This document shows positions 8,891-16,815 of a stretch of 64,000 nucleotides of DNA, piece after piece. How positions within the stretch are numbered: position 1 is the first letter of the stretch; each line of letters begins with the position of its first letter. The notes below the pieces were generated by a model. That model searched no databases and was not told the origin of the DNA. It worked only from the letters and a program-made list of their open reading frames with translations. The translations under genes were made by a program, and so were the position numbers. The DNA is from Polaribacter haliotis (GTDB taxonomy: Bacteria > Bacteroidota > Bacteroidia > Flavobacteriales > Flavobacteriaceae), in NCBI RefSeq assembly GCF_014784055.1, contig NZ_CP061813.1, positions 87,501-151,500 of the forward strand, in the 5' to 3' direction.

Positions 8891-8920
8891 CAAATATAAA
8901 ATCATTTTTTAGTTCTGCAA
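8891..8920 (-). promoter_or_regulatory. Promoter of tRNA-Gly
   Basis: On the minus strand TTG is followed by exactly 19 bp and then TATATTTG, matching the Bacteroidetes TTG-N19-TAnnTTTG arrangement, about 14 bp before the mature tRNA 5' end. The remaining 8921-9094 stretch upstream of the next gene is AT-rich, with no other feature that I can support. Confidence 0.8.
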
Positions 8921-9094
8921 GGTTTTTTTTAGTAAAAAATAATAAAAAAAAATCATTTTTCAGATGCTTTTCATACTGAAACAGTTAGCTACTAATTTTA
9001 TGGTTTATTTTCATTAAAAATGTAAGGAACCTTTAAATTATCTATTTAAAAAACTTCGTATCTTATCAAACTAAAAACGAATTAAAATCATATT

Positions 9095-9973
9095 ATGAAA
9101 ATATCAACTTTTATATTGCTGCTCTTTACAGTTACATTTTCTATAAACTCTCAGAATAAGGAAGTAAAAATAACTACAGAGAAACTTACAGATAATATTT
9201 ATATACTAAAAGGACAAGGAGGGAACATTGGTCTTTTTGTGGGAGAAGATGCTGTTTTTATGATCGATGACCAATTTGCGCCTTTAACCCCTAAAATATT
9301 GAATGCTATCAAGAAAATTACAACAAAACCAGTAAAATATTTAGTCAATTCTCATTGGCATGGAGATCATACAGGAGGAAACGAAAACATGCAAAAGGAA
9401 GGAGCAATTATTGTTGCACACGATAATGTAAGAAAAAGAATGAATACAGATTCTGAAGTGAGAGGAAGAGTAAAAAAAGCATCACCAAAAGAGGCATTGC
9501 CTGTAATTACGTTTTCAAAAGATTTAATGTTGCACATAAATAATGATGATATTTTAGTTTCTCACGTACATAATGCACATACAGATGGAGATGCAATTAT
9601 CTATTTTACTGCAAATAACGTAGTTCATATGGGAGATACTTATTTTCAAGGAAAGTTTCCTTATATCGATTTAAACTCAGGTGGAAATGTAAATGGAGTA
9701 ATTGCAGCTGCAGAGAAAGTAATTTTGTTGGCAGATAATAATACCAAAATAATTCCTGGTCATGGAAATCTTTCCAATAGAGAAGAGTTAATTTCTTATA
9801 AAAATATGTTGGTAGATTTAAGAGAGAAAATTCAATTGGAAATTGATAATGGAAAAACATTAGAAGAAGTAAAGGCAAATAACGAAATCACTAAAAATTA
9901 CAATTCTTTTAGTGGTTGGATAAACGAAGAAAAAATTAGAGTTGCCATTTATTCGAGTCTGGTAAAAAAGTAA
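9095..9973 (+). CDS. Exported metallo-beta-lactamase-fold hydrolase
   Basis: A 292-residue MBL-superfamily protein with a signal peptide (ISTFILLLFTVTFSINSQ) that puts it in the periplasm or outside. The zinc-binding HxHxDH motif is HWHGDH (about residues 88-93). Further metal ligands are visible in HNAHTDGD, in the Asp of HMGDTYF and in the His of IPGHG. The pattern resembles the glyoxalase II/SoxH branch and subclass B beta-lactamase-like proteins of Bacteroidetes; antibiotic hydrolysis should not be assumed. It appears to be monocistronic, between the tRNA and the copper operon. Confidence 0.85.
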   Translation: MKISTFILLLFTVTFSINSQNKEVKITTEKLTDNIYILKGQGGNIGLFVGEDAVFMIDDQFAPLTPKILNAIKKITTKPVKYLVNSHWHGDHTGGNENMQKEGAIIVAHDNVRKRMNTDSEVRGRVKKASPKEALPVITFSKDLMLHINNDDILVSHVHNAHTDGDAIIYFTANNVVHMGDTYFQGKFPYIDLNSGGNVNGVIAAAEKVILLADNNTKIIPGHGNLSNREELISYKNMLVDLREKIQLEIDNGKTLEEVKANNEITKNYNSFSGWINEEKIRVAIYSSLVKK

Positions 9974-10043
9974 ATGAATGGATATTAATAAAGTGCATAT
10001 GTAAATTTTAACATATTAGAAAGGCCGTTTTCTTATTTTTGAC

Positions 10044-10051
10044 TAACTTTG
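10044..10051 (+). promoter_or_regulatory. -7 promoter element of the copper efflux operon
   Basis: TAACTTTG matches TAnnTTTG and ends only 7 bp before the ATG at 10059. Transcription would therefore begin at or within a few bases of the start codon, giving a leaderless or near-leaderless mRNA. No metal-regulator palindrome was recognised. Confidence 0.6.
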
Positions 10052-10058
10052 TACTATA

Positions 10059-10472
10059 ATGACAAAGTTTTCTCATAAAATATTAGCTGTTTTAATGTCG
10101 TTTGTAGTTTTATTTTCTACAACGTCATTTGCTATCACAAAACATTTTTGTGGGGATACTCTTGTAGATACTTCTGTTTTTAGCCAAGCTTCCACTTGTG
10201 GAATGGAAAGTCAAGAAACTACTGTTTCAGATTGTTCAACCGTAAAGAAAGATTGTTGTACTGATGAACAATTGTTAGTTGATGGTCAAGATGAAATACA
10301 ATTACAAGTTGATAATATTACTTTTAATCAAGAATTATTTATCGCTTCATTTATTTATACTTACATAAATCTTTTTGAAGGTTTAGAAAATAATGGATCT
10401 TCTTTTGAAGATTACAAACCACCACTCGTCATAGAAGAACTTTACAAAGTTGACGAGACTTATTTAATTTGA
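10059..10472 (+). CDS. HYC_CC_PP-family small secreted protein
   Basis: A 137-residue protein with a Sec signal (ILAVLMSFVVLFSTTSFA). It carries the three landmarks of the Bacteroidota HYC_CC_PP family: His-aromatic-Cys (HFC, with Phe replacing Tyr), a Cys pair (KKDCCTDEQ) and a Pro pair (YKPPLVIEE). Additional cysteines (STCGM, SDCST) make six in the mature part. Family members usually sit next to heavy-metal efflux genes, as here, 109 bp upstream of a CusA-type pump. A role in periplasmic metal sensing or binding is inferred from the cysteines and context; no activity is established to my knowledge. Confidence 0.75.
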   Translation: MTKFSHKILAVLMSFVVLFSTTSFAITKHFCGDTLVDTSVFSQASTCGMESQETTVSDCSTVKKDCCTDEQLLVDGQDEIQLQVDNITFNQELFIASFIYTYINLFEGLENNGSSFEDYKPPLVIEELYKVDETYLI

Positions 10473-10493
10473 TTTTTAAACAATAGACTGTAA

Positions 10494-10552
10494 TATCCTA
10501 TAACTGCAATGTTATAAGGATAATTTGTTGAATTCGGTGTTTTTCTAACACC
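10494..10552 (+). promoter_or_regulatory. Two small hairpins between the HYC_CC_PP gene and cusA
   Basis: First hairpin: TATCCTATAAC with GTTATAAGGATA (10494-10522, one bulge). Second: GGTGT with ACACC (10536-10552). Neither is followed by a long T-run, so they look more like processing or stability elements than terminators. Confidence 0.4.
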
Positions 10553-10581
10553 AATGTCTAACTGTTTAATTATCAAAACTA

Positions 10582-13500
10582 ATGCTAAATAAAAGCATCA
10601 AATTTCTAATAGAAAATAAACTCGTCTCAGTTTTATTACTCTTACTTTTTGTGGGTTGGGGAACTGTAAATGCTCCTTTTAATTGGAATATTCCATTTTT
10701 ACCAAGCAATCCTGTTGCTGTAGATGCCATTCCAGATATTGGCGAAAATCAGCAAATTGTATTTACAAAATGGGATGGTCGCTCACCACAAGATATCGAA
10801 GACCAAATTACCTATCCTTTAACAACTTCGTTATTGGGAATTCCTGGAGTTAAAACAATCAGAAGTTCATCTATGTTTGGTTTTTCTAGTATTTACATCA
10901 TTTTTGAAGAAGATATTGAGTTTTATTGGAGCAGAAGTCGAATTTTAGAAAAACTAAATTCACTACCAAGCAATTTATTACCAGAAGGTGTAAACCCTGC
11001 TTTAGGGCCAGATGCAACAGGTTTGGGGCAAATTTTTTGGTACACGCTTGAAGGTCGTGATGAAAAGGGAAATGTTACTGGTGGTTGGGATTTACAAGAA
11101 TTACGAAGTATTCAAGATTACTATGTAAAATACGGATTATCATCAGCAAGTGGCGTTTCTGAAGTTGCTTCAATTGGTGGCTATGTTCAAGAATATCAAG
11201 TAGATGTGAATCCAGAATTAATGCGACAATACAAAATTGGTTTAAATCAAGTTGTAAAAGCGGTTAAAAGTAGCAATCAAGATATTGGAGCACAGACTTT
11301 AGAAATCAACCAAGCTGAATATTTAGTAAGAGGTTTAGGTTATATAAAATCTATTGAAGATATTGAAAACGCTGTGGTTACTTCCGAAGATTTTACAGCC
11401 ATCAAAATAAAAGACATTGGTAAAGTTACTTTAGGTCCTGCAACAAGAAGGGGGATTTTAGATAAAGAAGGTGCAGAAGTTGTTGGTGGAGTTGTAGTTG
11501 CAAGGTATGGCGCAAATCCTATGGAAGTAATTACGAATGTAAAAACTCAAATTGAAGAATTAAAAGGAGGTTTACCAACGAAAGTTTTAGCAGATGGAAG
11601 AATATCTCAATTAACAATTGTTCCTTTTTATGATAGAACAGAACTCATTCACGAAACATTAGACACCTTAAATGAAGCGTTAACATTAGAAATTCTGATT
11701 ACCATTTTAGTAATTATTGTAATGGTTTTTAATCTTCGAGCTTCCATTTTAATCTCTGGTTTATTACCAGTTGCAGTTTTAATGGTTTTTGTTACAATGA
11801 AACTATTTAATGTAGATGCAAATATTGTAGCACTTTCAGGAATTGCAATTGCGATTGGAACCATGGTTGATGTTGGCGTAATTCTCGCCGAAAATATGAT
11901 TCGTCATTTAGATGATGAAAAACTACAAACTAGTGAAGATGGAACAAAATTCACCACAGATGAGATAGTTTACAATGCAACAGCAGAAGTTTCAGGTGCA
12001 ATTTTAACAGCAGTTTTAACGACGATTATCAGTTTTGTGCCAGTTTTTACAATGATTGGTGCAGAAGGAAAACTATTTAGACCTTTGGCTTTTACCAAAA
12101 CAATGGCATTATCTGCATCTTTGGTAATTGCTTTGTTTTTAATTCCGCCTTTTGCGGCCTATTTATTCAGAAAAACAACTTTAAAGAATTCATTTAAATA
12201 CGTTATAAATATCGCTTTAATAGTTGCTGGAATTGTAATTATATTTAGCGGATTTTGGTTAGGAAGTATTTTAATTGCTTTTGGAATTAATGGATTATTA
12301 CTTGTTTTAGGAAAGTTGAATAAGAAAAACAGCAATCTTATAAATATCATTATTTCTTGTACTGCTATTATCTTTTTATTGGCTGAATATTGGCGACCAT
12401 TAGGTTTTAACAGAAGTATTTTTATCAATTTGATTTTTGTGGCTATTATTTGCTTTGGAATTTTAGGAATATTTTCAGTTTTTAGAAGGTATTATTCCCA
12501 AATTTTAAAATGGGCTTTAGCGAATAAAATCTTGTTTTTAATAATTCCTACAGCTGTTCTTATTTCTGGAGGTTTTATTTTAAACAATACAGGTAAAGAA
12601 TTTATGCCATCTTTAAATGAAGGTTCTTTCTTATTAATGCCAACTTCATTACCACATTCTGGTGTGGAAGAAAATAAACGTGTTTTACAACAATTGGACA
12701 TGGCAGTTGCAACCATTCCAGAAATTGAAACTGTGGTTGGAAAAGCAGGTAGAACAGAATCTGCTTTAGATCCTGCACCTTTATCTATGTACGAAAATAT
12801 TATTCAGTATAAATCTGAATATATGCGTAATTCAGAAGGAAAAAGACAGCGTTATAAAGTAAATAATGAAGGTGTTTTTGAATTGAAAAACGGTGGTTTT
12901 GTAGCAAATCCGAATAATACTGAAGATGTCACCTTGAGCGCAGTCGAAAGATCTCAATTAATTGAAGATGAAAATGGCGAATTCTATAGAAATTGGCGAC
13001 CAGAAATTAATTCTCCAGATGATATTTGGAATGAAATTGTAAAAGTTACCAAATTACCAGGCGTTACTTCTGCTCCAAAATTACAACCGATTGAAACAAG
13101 ATTGGTCATGTTACAAACAGGAATGCGTGCACCAATGGGAATAAAAGTAAAAGGGCAAGATTTAAAACAAATTGAAGCTTTTAGTTTACAATTAGAAAGT
13201 CTTTTAAAACAAGCAGAAGGTGTTAAAGTTGAAGCTGTTTTTGCTGATAGAATCGTTGGGAAACCTTATTTATTAATAGATATTGATAGAGAAAAAATAG
13301 CTCGTTATGGAATTTCTATTGAAGATGTACAAAGTGTTTTAAAAGTTGCAGTTGGTGGAATGCAATTAACACAAACTGTGGAAGGAAGAGAACGTTATGG
13401 AATTCGAGTGCGTTACCCAAGAGAATTGCGTAACAATCCTGAATCGATAAAAGACATTTATATTCCTGTTTCAACAGGGAATCCTGTTCCTTTGGGTGAA

Positions 13501-14346
13501 TTAGCAACCATTAGATATGAACAAGGTCCACAAGTAATTAAAAGTGAAGATACTTTTTTAGTTGGCTATGTTTTGTTTGATAAATTAGATGGTTTTGCAG
13601 AAGTTGATGTTGTAGAAAATGCGCAAAAATTATTTCAAAATAAAATAGATGCTGGTGAATTAATGGTTCCAAAAGGGATCAGTTATAAATTTACAGGAAC
13701 GTATGAAAATCAATTACGAGCAGAAAAAACATTGTCTGTGGTTGTGCCATTAGCATTGGCAATTATTTTCTTGATTTTATATTTTCAATTTAAATCGGTT
13801 TCTACTTCGTTGATGGTTTTTACAGGAATTACAGTGGCTTTTGCTGGTGGATTTATTATGATTTGGTTGTATGGACAAGATTGGTTTTTCAATTTTAGCT
13901 TTTTTGGAGAAAACATGAGGGATTTATTCAACATGAAAACCATTAATTTAAGTGTGGCAGTTTGGGTTGGTTTTATTGCATTATTTGGTATTGCAACTGA
14001 TGATGGTGTTGTAATGGCAACGTATTTAACACAAACTTTTAACCGAGAAAAACCTGCTGACAAAAAAAGTATTAGGTTTTACGCTCTACAAGCTGGAGAA
14101 AAACGAATTCGTCCTTGTTTAATGACAACTGTTACTACCATTTTGGCGCTTTTACCAGTTTTAACTTCCACAGGAAAAGGAAGCGATATTATGATTCCAA
14201 TGGCAATTCCAATTTTTGGAGGAATGGTTATTGACATTACTTCCTACTTTATTGTGCCAGTTTTATATAGTTGGAGAGAAGAGTTGAAATTGAAAAGAAT
14301 ACAGAATAAAAAAGAGAGTCAAGAACCAAGACAAATTGTTAATTAA
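10582..14346 (+). CDS. cusA: CusA/CzcA-type heavy-metal efflux RND transporter
   Basis: Proton-driven inner-membrane pump of a tripartite copper/silver-type efflux system. Landmarks are the N-terminal helix followed by DAIPDIGENQQIVFTKW, the TM4 block GIAIAIGTMVDVGVILAEN with the proton-relay Asp and Glu, the porter-domain MRAPMGIKVKG, and the C-terminal ATDDGVVMATYL and RPCLMTTVTTILALLP blocks. At 1254 residues it is about 200 longer than E. coli CusA. Most of the extra length is a hydrophobic insert at about residues 530-650 with several extra membrane segments between the two halves. A repeat-like 23-bp sequence is embedded in frame at 12928-12950. Copper is inferred from the HMBD-bearing CusB-type adaptor and HMA proteins in the same operon. 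Confidence 0.92.
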   Translation: MLNKSIKFLIENKLVSVLLLLLFVGWGTVNAPFNWNIPFLPSNPVAVDAIPDIGENQQIVFTKWDGRSPQDIEDQITYPLTTSLLGIPGVKTIRSSSMFGFSSIYIIFEEDIEFYWSRSRILEKLNSLPSNLLPEGVNPALGPDATGLGQIFWYTLEGRDEKGNVTGGWDLQELRSIQDYYVKYGLSSASGVSEVASIGGYVQEYQVDVNPELMRQYKIGLNQVVKAVKSSNQDIGAQTLEINQAEYLVRGLGYIKSIEDIENAVVTSEDFTAIKIKDIGKVTLGPATRRGILDKEGAEVVGGVVVARYGANPMEVITNVKTQIEELKGGLPTKVLADGRISQLTIVPFYDRTELIHETLDTLNEALTLEILITILVIIVMVFNLRASILISGLLPVAVLMVFVTMKLFNVDANIVALSGIAIAIGTMVDVGVILAENMIRHLDDEKLQTSEDGTKFTTDEIVYNATAEVSGAILTAVLTTIISFVPVFTMIGAEGKLFRPLAFTKTMALSASLVIALFLIPPFAAYLFRKTTLKNSFKYVINIALIVAGIVIIFSGFWLGSILIAFGINGLLLVLGKLNKKNSNLINIIISCTAIIFLLAEYWRPLGFNRSIFINLIFVAIICFGILGIFSVFRRYYSQILKWALANKILFLIIPTAVLISGGFILNNTGKEFMPSLNEGSFLLMPTSLPHSGVEENKRVLQQLDMAVATIPEIETVVGKAGRTESALDPAPLSMYENIIQYKSEYMRNSEGKRQRYKVNNEGVFELKNGGFVANPNNTEDVTLSAVERSQLIEDENGEFYRNWRPEINSPDDIWNEIVKVTKLPGVTSAPKLQPIETRLVMLQTGMRAPMGIKVKGQDLKQIEAFSLQLESLLKQAEGVKVEAVFADRIVGKPYLLIDIDREKIARYGISIEDVQSVLKVAVGGMQLTQTVEGRERYGIRVRYPRELRNNPESIKDIYIPVSTGNPVPLGELATIRYEQGPQVIKSEDTFLVGYVLFDKLDGFAEVDVVENAQKLFQNKIDAGELMVPKGISYKFTGTYENQLRAEKTLSVVVPLALAIIFLILYFQFKSVSTSLMVFTGITVAFAGGFIMIWLYGQDWFFNFSFFGENMRDLFNMKTINLSVAVWVGFIALFGIATDDGVVMATYLTQTFNREKPADKKSIRFYALQAGEKRIRPCLMTTVTTILALLPVLTSTGKGSDIMIPMAIPIFGGMVIDITSYFIVPVLYSWREELKLKRIQNKKESQEPRQIVN
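12928..12950 (+). repeat. REP-like sequence embedded in the cusA coding region
   Basis: The sequence contains CACCTTGAGCGCAGTCGAAA, read in frame as TLSAVER. It is GC-rich beside its surroundings. It matches, from memory, a short repeat very common between genes in Flavobacteriaceae (TTTCGACTGCGCTCAA on the other strand). Only this copy was seen in the window. Confidence 0.5.
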
Positions 14347-14347
14347 T

Positions 14348-15583
14348 ATGAAAAATATAGGTGAAATATTCAGGAAAGTCTTTATTCTTTGCTCTTTATT
14401 CTTTTTTCTAAAAGGAAACGCACAAGAACTGCAAAGCTATATAGAGCAAGCAATGGAAAACAATCCTACAATTCAAAAATTTGAATTACAATATAATATT
14501 GCTTCCGAAAAAATGAACGAAGTAAACACAATTCCGAATACGGAATTTGGTGCAGGATATTTTGTAAGTGAACCAGAAACAAGAACAGGAGCACAACGTT
14601 TTAAAATTTCAGTAAAACAAATGTTGCCTTGGTTTGGCACCATTTCTTCAAGAGAAAATTATGTTTCTTCAATGGCAGATGCTAAATATGAAGATATTGT
14701 AATTGCAAAACGAAAACTAATCACTTCTGTTTCGCAATCTTATTATAATTTATATGAGAATAAAGCGAAACAAAAAGTTTTAGAGCAGAATATAAAACTA
14801 CTTAAAACCTATGAAAAATTAGCACTAACATCTGTTGAAGTTGGCAAAGCATCTGCTGTAGATGTTTTACGATTGCAAATGAGACAGAATGAAATGGCGG
14901 AATTATTATCGGTTTTAAATCAGCAGTTTTTAACAGAACAAACTACGTTTAATAAGTTATTGAATCGTGATAAAACTGTTACAGTAAATGTGATAAATGA
15001 GTTGAATATTCCTTCAGAAAATTTCGAAATAAATGTAGAAAATTTAGCAGTACATCCAGAATTATTGAAGTATGATAAAATTTATCAATCTGTGGAAAAA
15101 TCAGAATTATTGAATCAGAAAGAAAATAACCCAATGATTGGTTTTGGTTTCGATTATGTAAATGTTGCAGAACGACCTAATATGAGTTTTACAGACAATG
15201 GTAAAGACATTTTAATGCCAATGGTTTCTATTTCTATTCCTATTTTCAATAATAGTTACAAATCGAAAACCAGACAAAATCAATTGCAACAACAAGAGAT
15301 TTTAGCGCAAAAACAAGAACGTAAAAACAGATTAGAAACGATTTTAGACCAAGCAATAAATAACCGGATTTCTTCAAGAATAAGTTATAGAACGCAAACT
15401 AAAAATCTAAAGCAAGCGAAGAATGCTGAAGAAGTTTTAATAAAAAGTTACGAGACAGGAACCATCGATTTTAATGACGTTTTAGATATTCAAGAATTGC
15501 AATTGAAGTTTGAAATGAATCAAATTAAATCGATAAAAAACTACTATTTACAAACCACGATTATTAATTATTTAATTCAATAA
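14348..15583 (+). CDS. TolC-family outer-membrane efflux protein
   Basis: Outer-membrane channel partner of the RND pump. It is 411 residues long with a signal peptide (KVFILCSLFFFLKGNAQ). Two long alpha-helical repeats follow, rich in Gln/Asn/Lys, such as ELQSYIEQAMENNPTIQKF at the start and the matching VHPELLKYDKIYQSVEKSE in the second half. The body also contains an IPIFNNSYKSKTR strand-turn typical of the family. The frame opens at 14336 inside cusA, but the ATG at 14348, directly after the cusA stop, is the likelier start. The downstream HMA gene begins 2 bp after the stop, so the genes are translationally tightly packed. Confidence 0.9.
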   Translation: MKNIGEIFRKVFILCSLFFFLKGNAQELQSYIEQAMENNPTIQKFELQYNIASEKMNEVNTIPNTEFGAGYFVSEPETRTGAQRFKISVKQMLPWFGTISSRENYVSSMADAKYEDIVIAKRKLITSVSQSYYNLYENKAKQKVLEQNIKLLKTYEKLALTSVEVGKASAVDVLRLQMRQNEMAELLSVLNQQFLTEQTTFNKLLNRDKTVTVNVINELNIPSENFEINVENLAVHPELLKYDKIYQSVEKSELLNQKENNPMIGFGFDYVNVAERPNMSFTDNGKDILMPMVSISIPIFNNSYKSKTRQNQLQQQEILAQKQERKNRLETILDQAINNRISSRISYRTQTKNLKQAKNAEEVLIKSYETGTIDFNDVLDIQELQLKFEMNQIKSIKNYYLQTTIINYLIQ

Positions 15584-15585
15584 AA

Positions 15586-16308
15586 ATGAAACACACATAT
15601 AAAATTACAGGAATGACTTGTGGAAACTGCAAAGCTTCTGTAGAAAAATATTTAAGCGAAATAGAAAGTGTTACCAATGTTTCTGTAAATCTCGAGAAAG
15701 AAGAAGCAGAAATTACTATGGAAAAACATATAGAAACGAAAGTTTTAAAAGATGCTTTACCTGAAAAATATACACTTTCAGAAAAGAAACAAGAAAAGAA
15801 AGAAATACCAGATGTTGCTTTTGATGGAATGGAAGAATCGAAATTTCAGCAATTAAAACCATTGTTTTTAATCATTTTTTACATTACAACAGCAGGTATC
15901 TTATTGAATTATAAAAACTGGAATTGGAGTGCATTTATGCTCGATTTTATGGGTTTATTCTACATTGTCTTTAGCTTTTTTAAAATGTTAGATCTAAAAG
16001 GATTTCCAGATTCTTTTAGAATGTACGATCCTTTGGCGAAGAGAATTCCTGTTTATGGAAAAATTTATCCTTTTATAGAAACTGCTTTAGGATTGATGTT
16101 TTTGCTTCGTTTTGAAATAAATATCGCTCTAATAATTACACTTATTGTTTTAGGAGTTACAACAGTTGGCGTTACAAAAACACTTTTAAATAAAAAAGCA
16201 ATAAGATGTGCTTGTCTTGGTACAGCTTTAAAATTACCAATGACAGAAGCTACTTTTATAGAAAATGCAATTATGATTGTTATGGCAGTTTTAATGTTAA
16301 TCTTTTAA
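15586..16308 (+). CDS. HMA metal-binding domain fused to a MauE/DoxX-like membrane domain
   Basis: A 240-residue membrane protein. Residues 1-65 are a heavy-metal-associated domain with the GMTCGNC metal site (Cys12, Cys15) and the usual ferredoxin-like pattern ending in a LPEKYTL strand. A charged linker follows, then about four transmembrane helices from roughly residue 88 that resemble the MauE/DoxX family, with a cysteine pair RCACLG near the last helix. Delivery of copper or of reducing equivalents to membrane-side partners is plausible from the domain pairing but is inference. It lies in the middle of the efflux operon, 2 bp after the TolC gene. Confidence 0.8.
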   Translation: MKHTYKITGMTCGNCKASVEKYLSEIESVTNVSVNLEKEEAEITMEKHIETKVLKDALPEKYTLSEKKQEKKEIPDVAFDGMEESKFQQLKPLFLIIFYITTAGILLNYKNWNWSAFMLDFMGLFYIVFSFFKMLDLKGFPDSFRMYDPLAKRIPVYGKIYPFIETALGLMFLLRFEINIALIITLIVLGVTTVGVTKTLLNKKAIRCACLGTALKLPMTEATFIENAIMIVMAVLMLIF

Positions 16309-16320
16309 AAATCAAAAAAT

Positions 16321-16815
16321 ATGAAAAATTCAAATCAACATACAAACAAAGAAAACGGAATGAGTAATTATACAAAATTCTTTTTAATGTTAGGTTGCTC
16401 TTTTGTAGCAATGTACATCACAATGTACTTAAATACATATGAATTTGACCACGTTTATTTTAGCTTAACTCGTTTTTATATGTCTTGTTTAGGGATATCT
16501 ACTATGGCTTTAATTATGTGGTTTTTTATGCGCAATATGTATCAAAATAAAAAGAAGAATATTGCTATTGTCTTTGGAAGTATTGTACTTTTTTTAGGTG
16601 CTTTAGGTTTGGTGCGTGAACAAAAATCTACAGTTGATGATGTTCTTTGGATGAAAGCAATGATTCCTCATCATTCAATTGCAATATTAACGAGTGAACG
16701 TGCAGACATTAAAGATCCCGAAGTAAAAAAATTAGCAAACGATATTATTAAAGCACAGAAAAAAGAAATTGAAGAAATGAAAGCGATGATAAAACGATTA
16801 GAAAATGAAAAATAA
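16321..16815 (+). CDS. DUF305 membrane protein
   Basis: A 164-residue protein with three predicted transmembrane segments (FFLMLGCSFVAMYITMYL, MSCLGISTMALIMWFFM, IAIVFGSIVLFLGALGLV). A C-terminal DUF305 region follows, containing WMKAMIPHHSIAILTSERA and a long basic/acidic helix (KAQKKEIEEMKAMIKRLE). DUF305 is ferritin-like and its His/Met residues (MIPHH) often accompany copper resistance genes. The first 13 residues are polar; an alternative start at Met14 (MSNYTKFF) would remove them. Its stop overlaps the adaptor start by 11 bp, so the two are translationally coupled. Confidence 0.82.
   Translation: MKNSNQHTNKENGMSNYTKFFLMLGCSFVAMYITMYLNTYEFDHVYFSLTRFYMSCLGISTMALIMWFFMRNMYQNKKKNIAIVFGSIVLFLGALGLVREQKSTVDDVLWMKAMIPHHSIAILTSERADIKDPEVKKLANDIIKAQKKEIEEMKAMIKRLENEK

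Noticed and set aside
9095..9973. Acquired carbapenemase gene
   Set aside because: Although the MBL zinc motif is present, nothing ties it to beta-lactam hydrolysis, and the context is chromosomal housekeeping.
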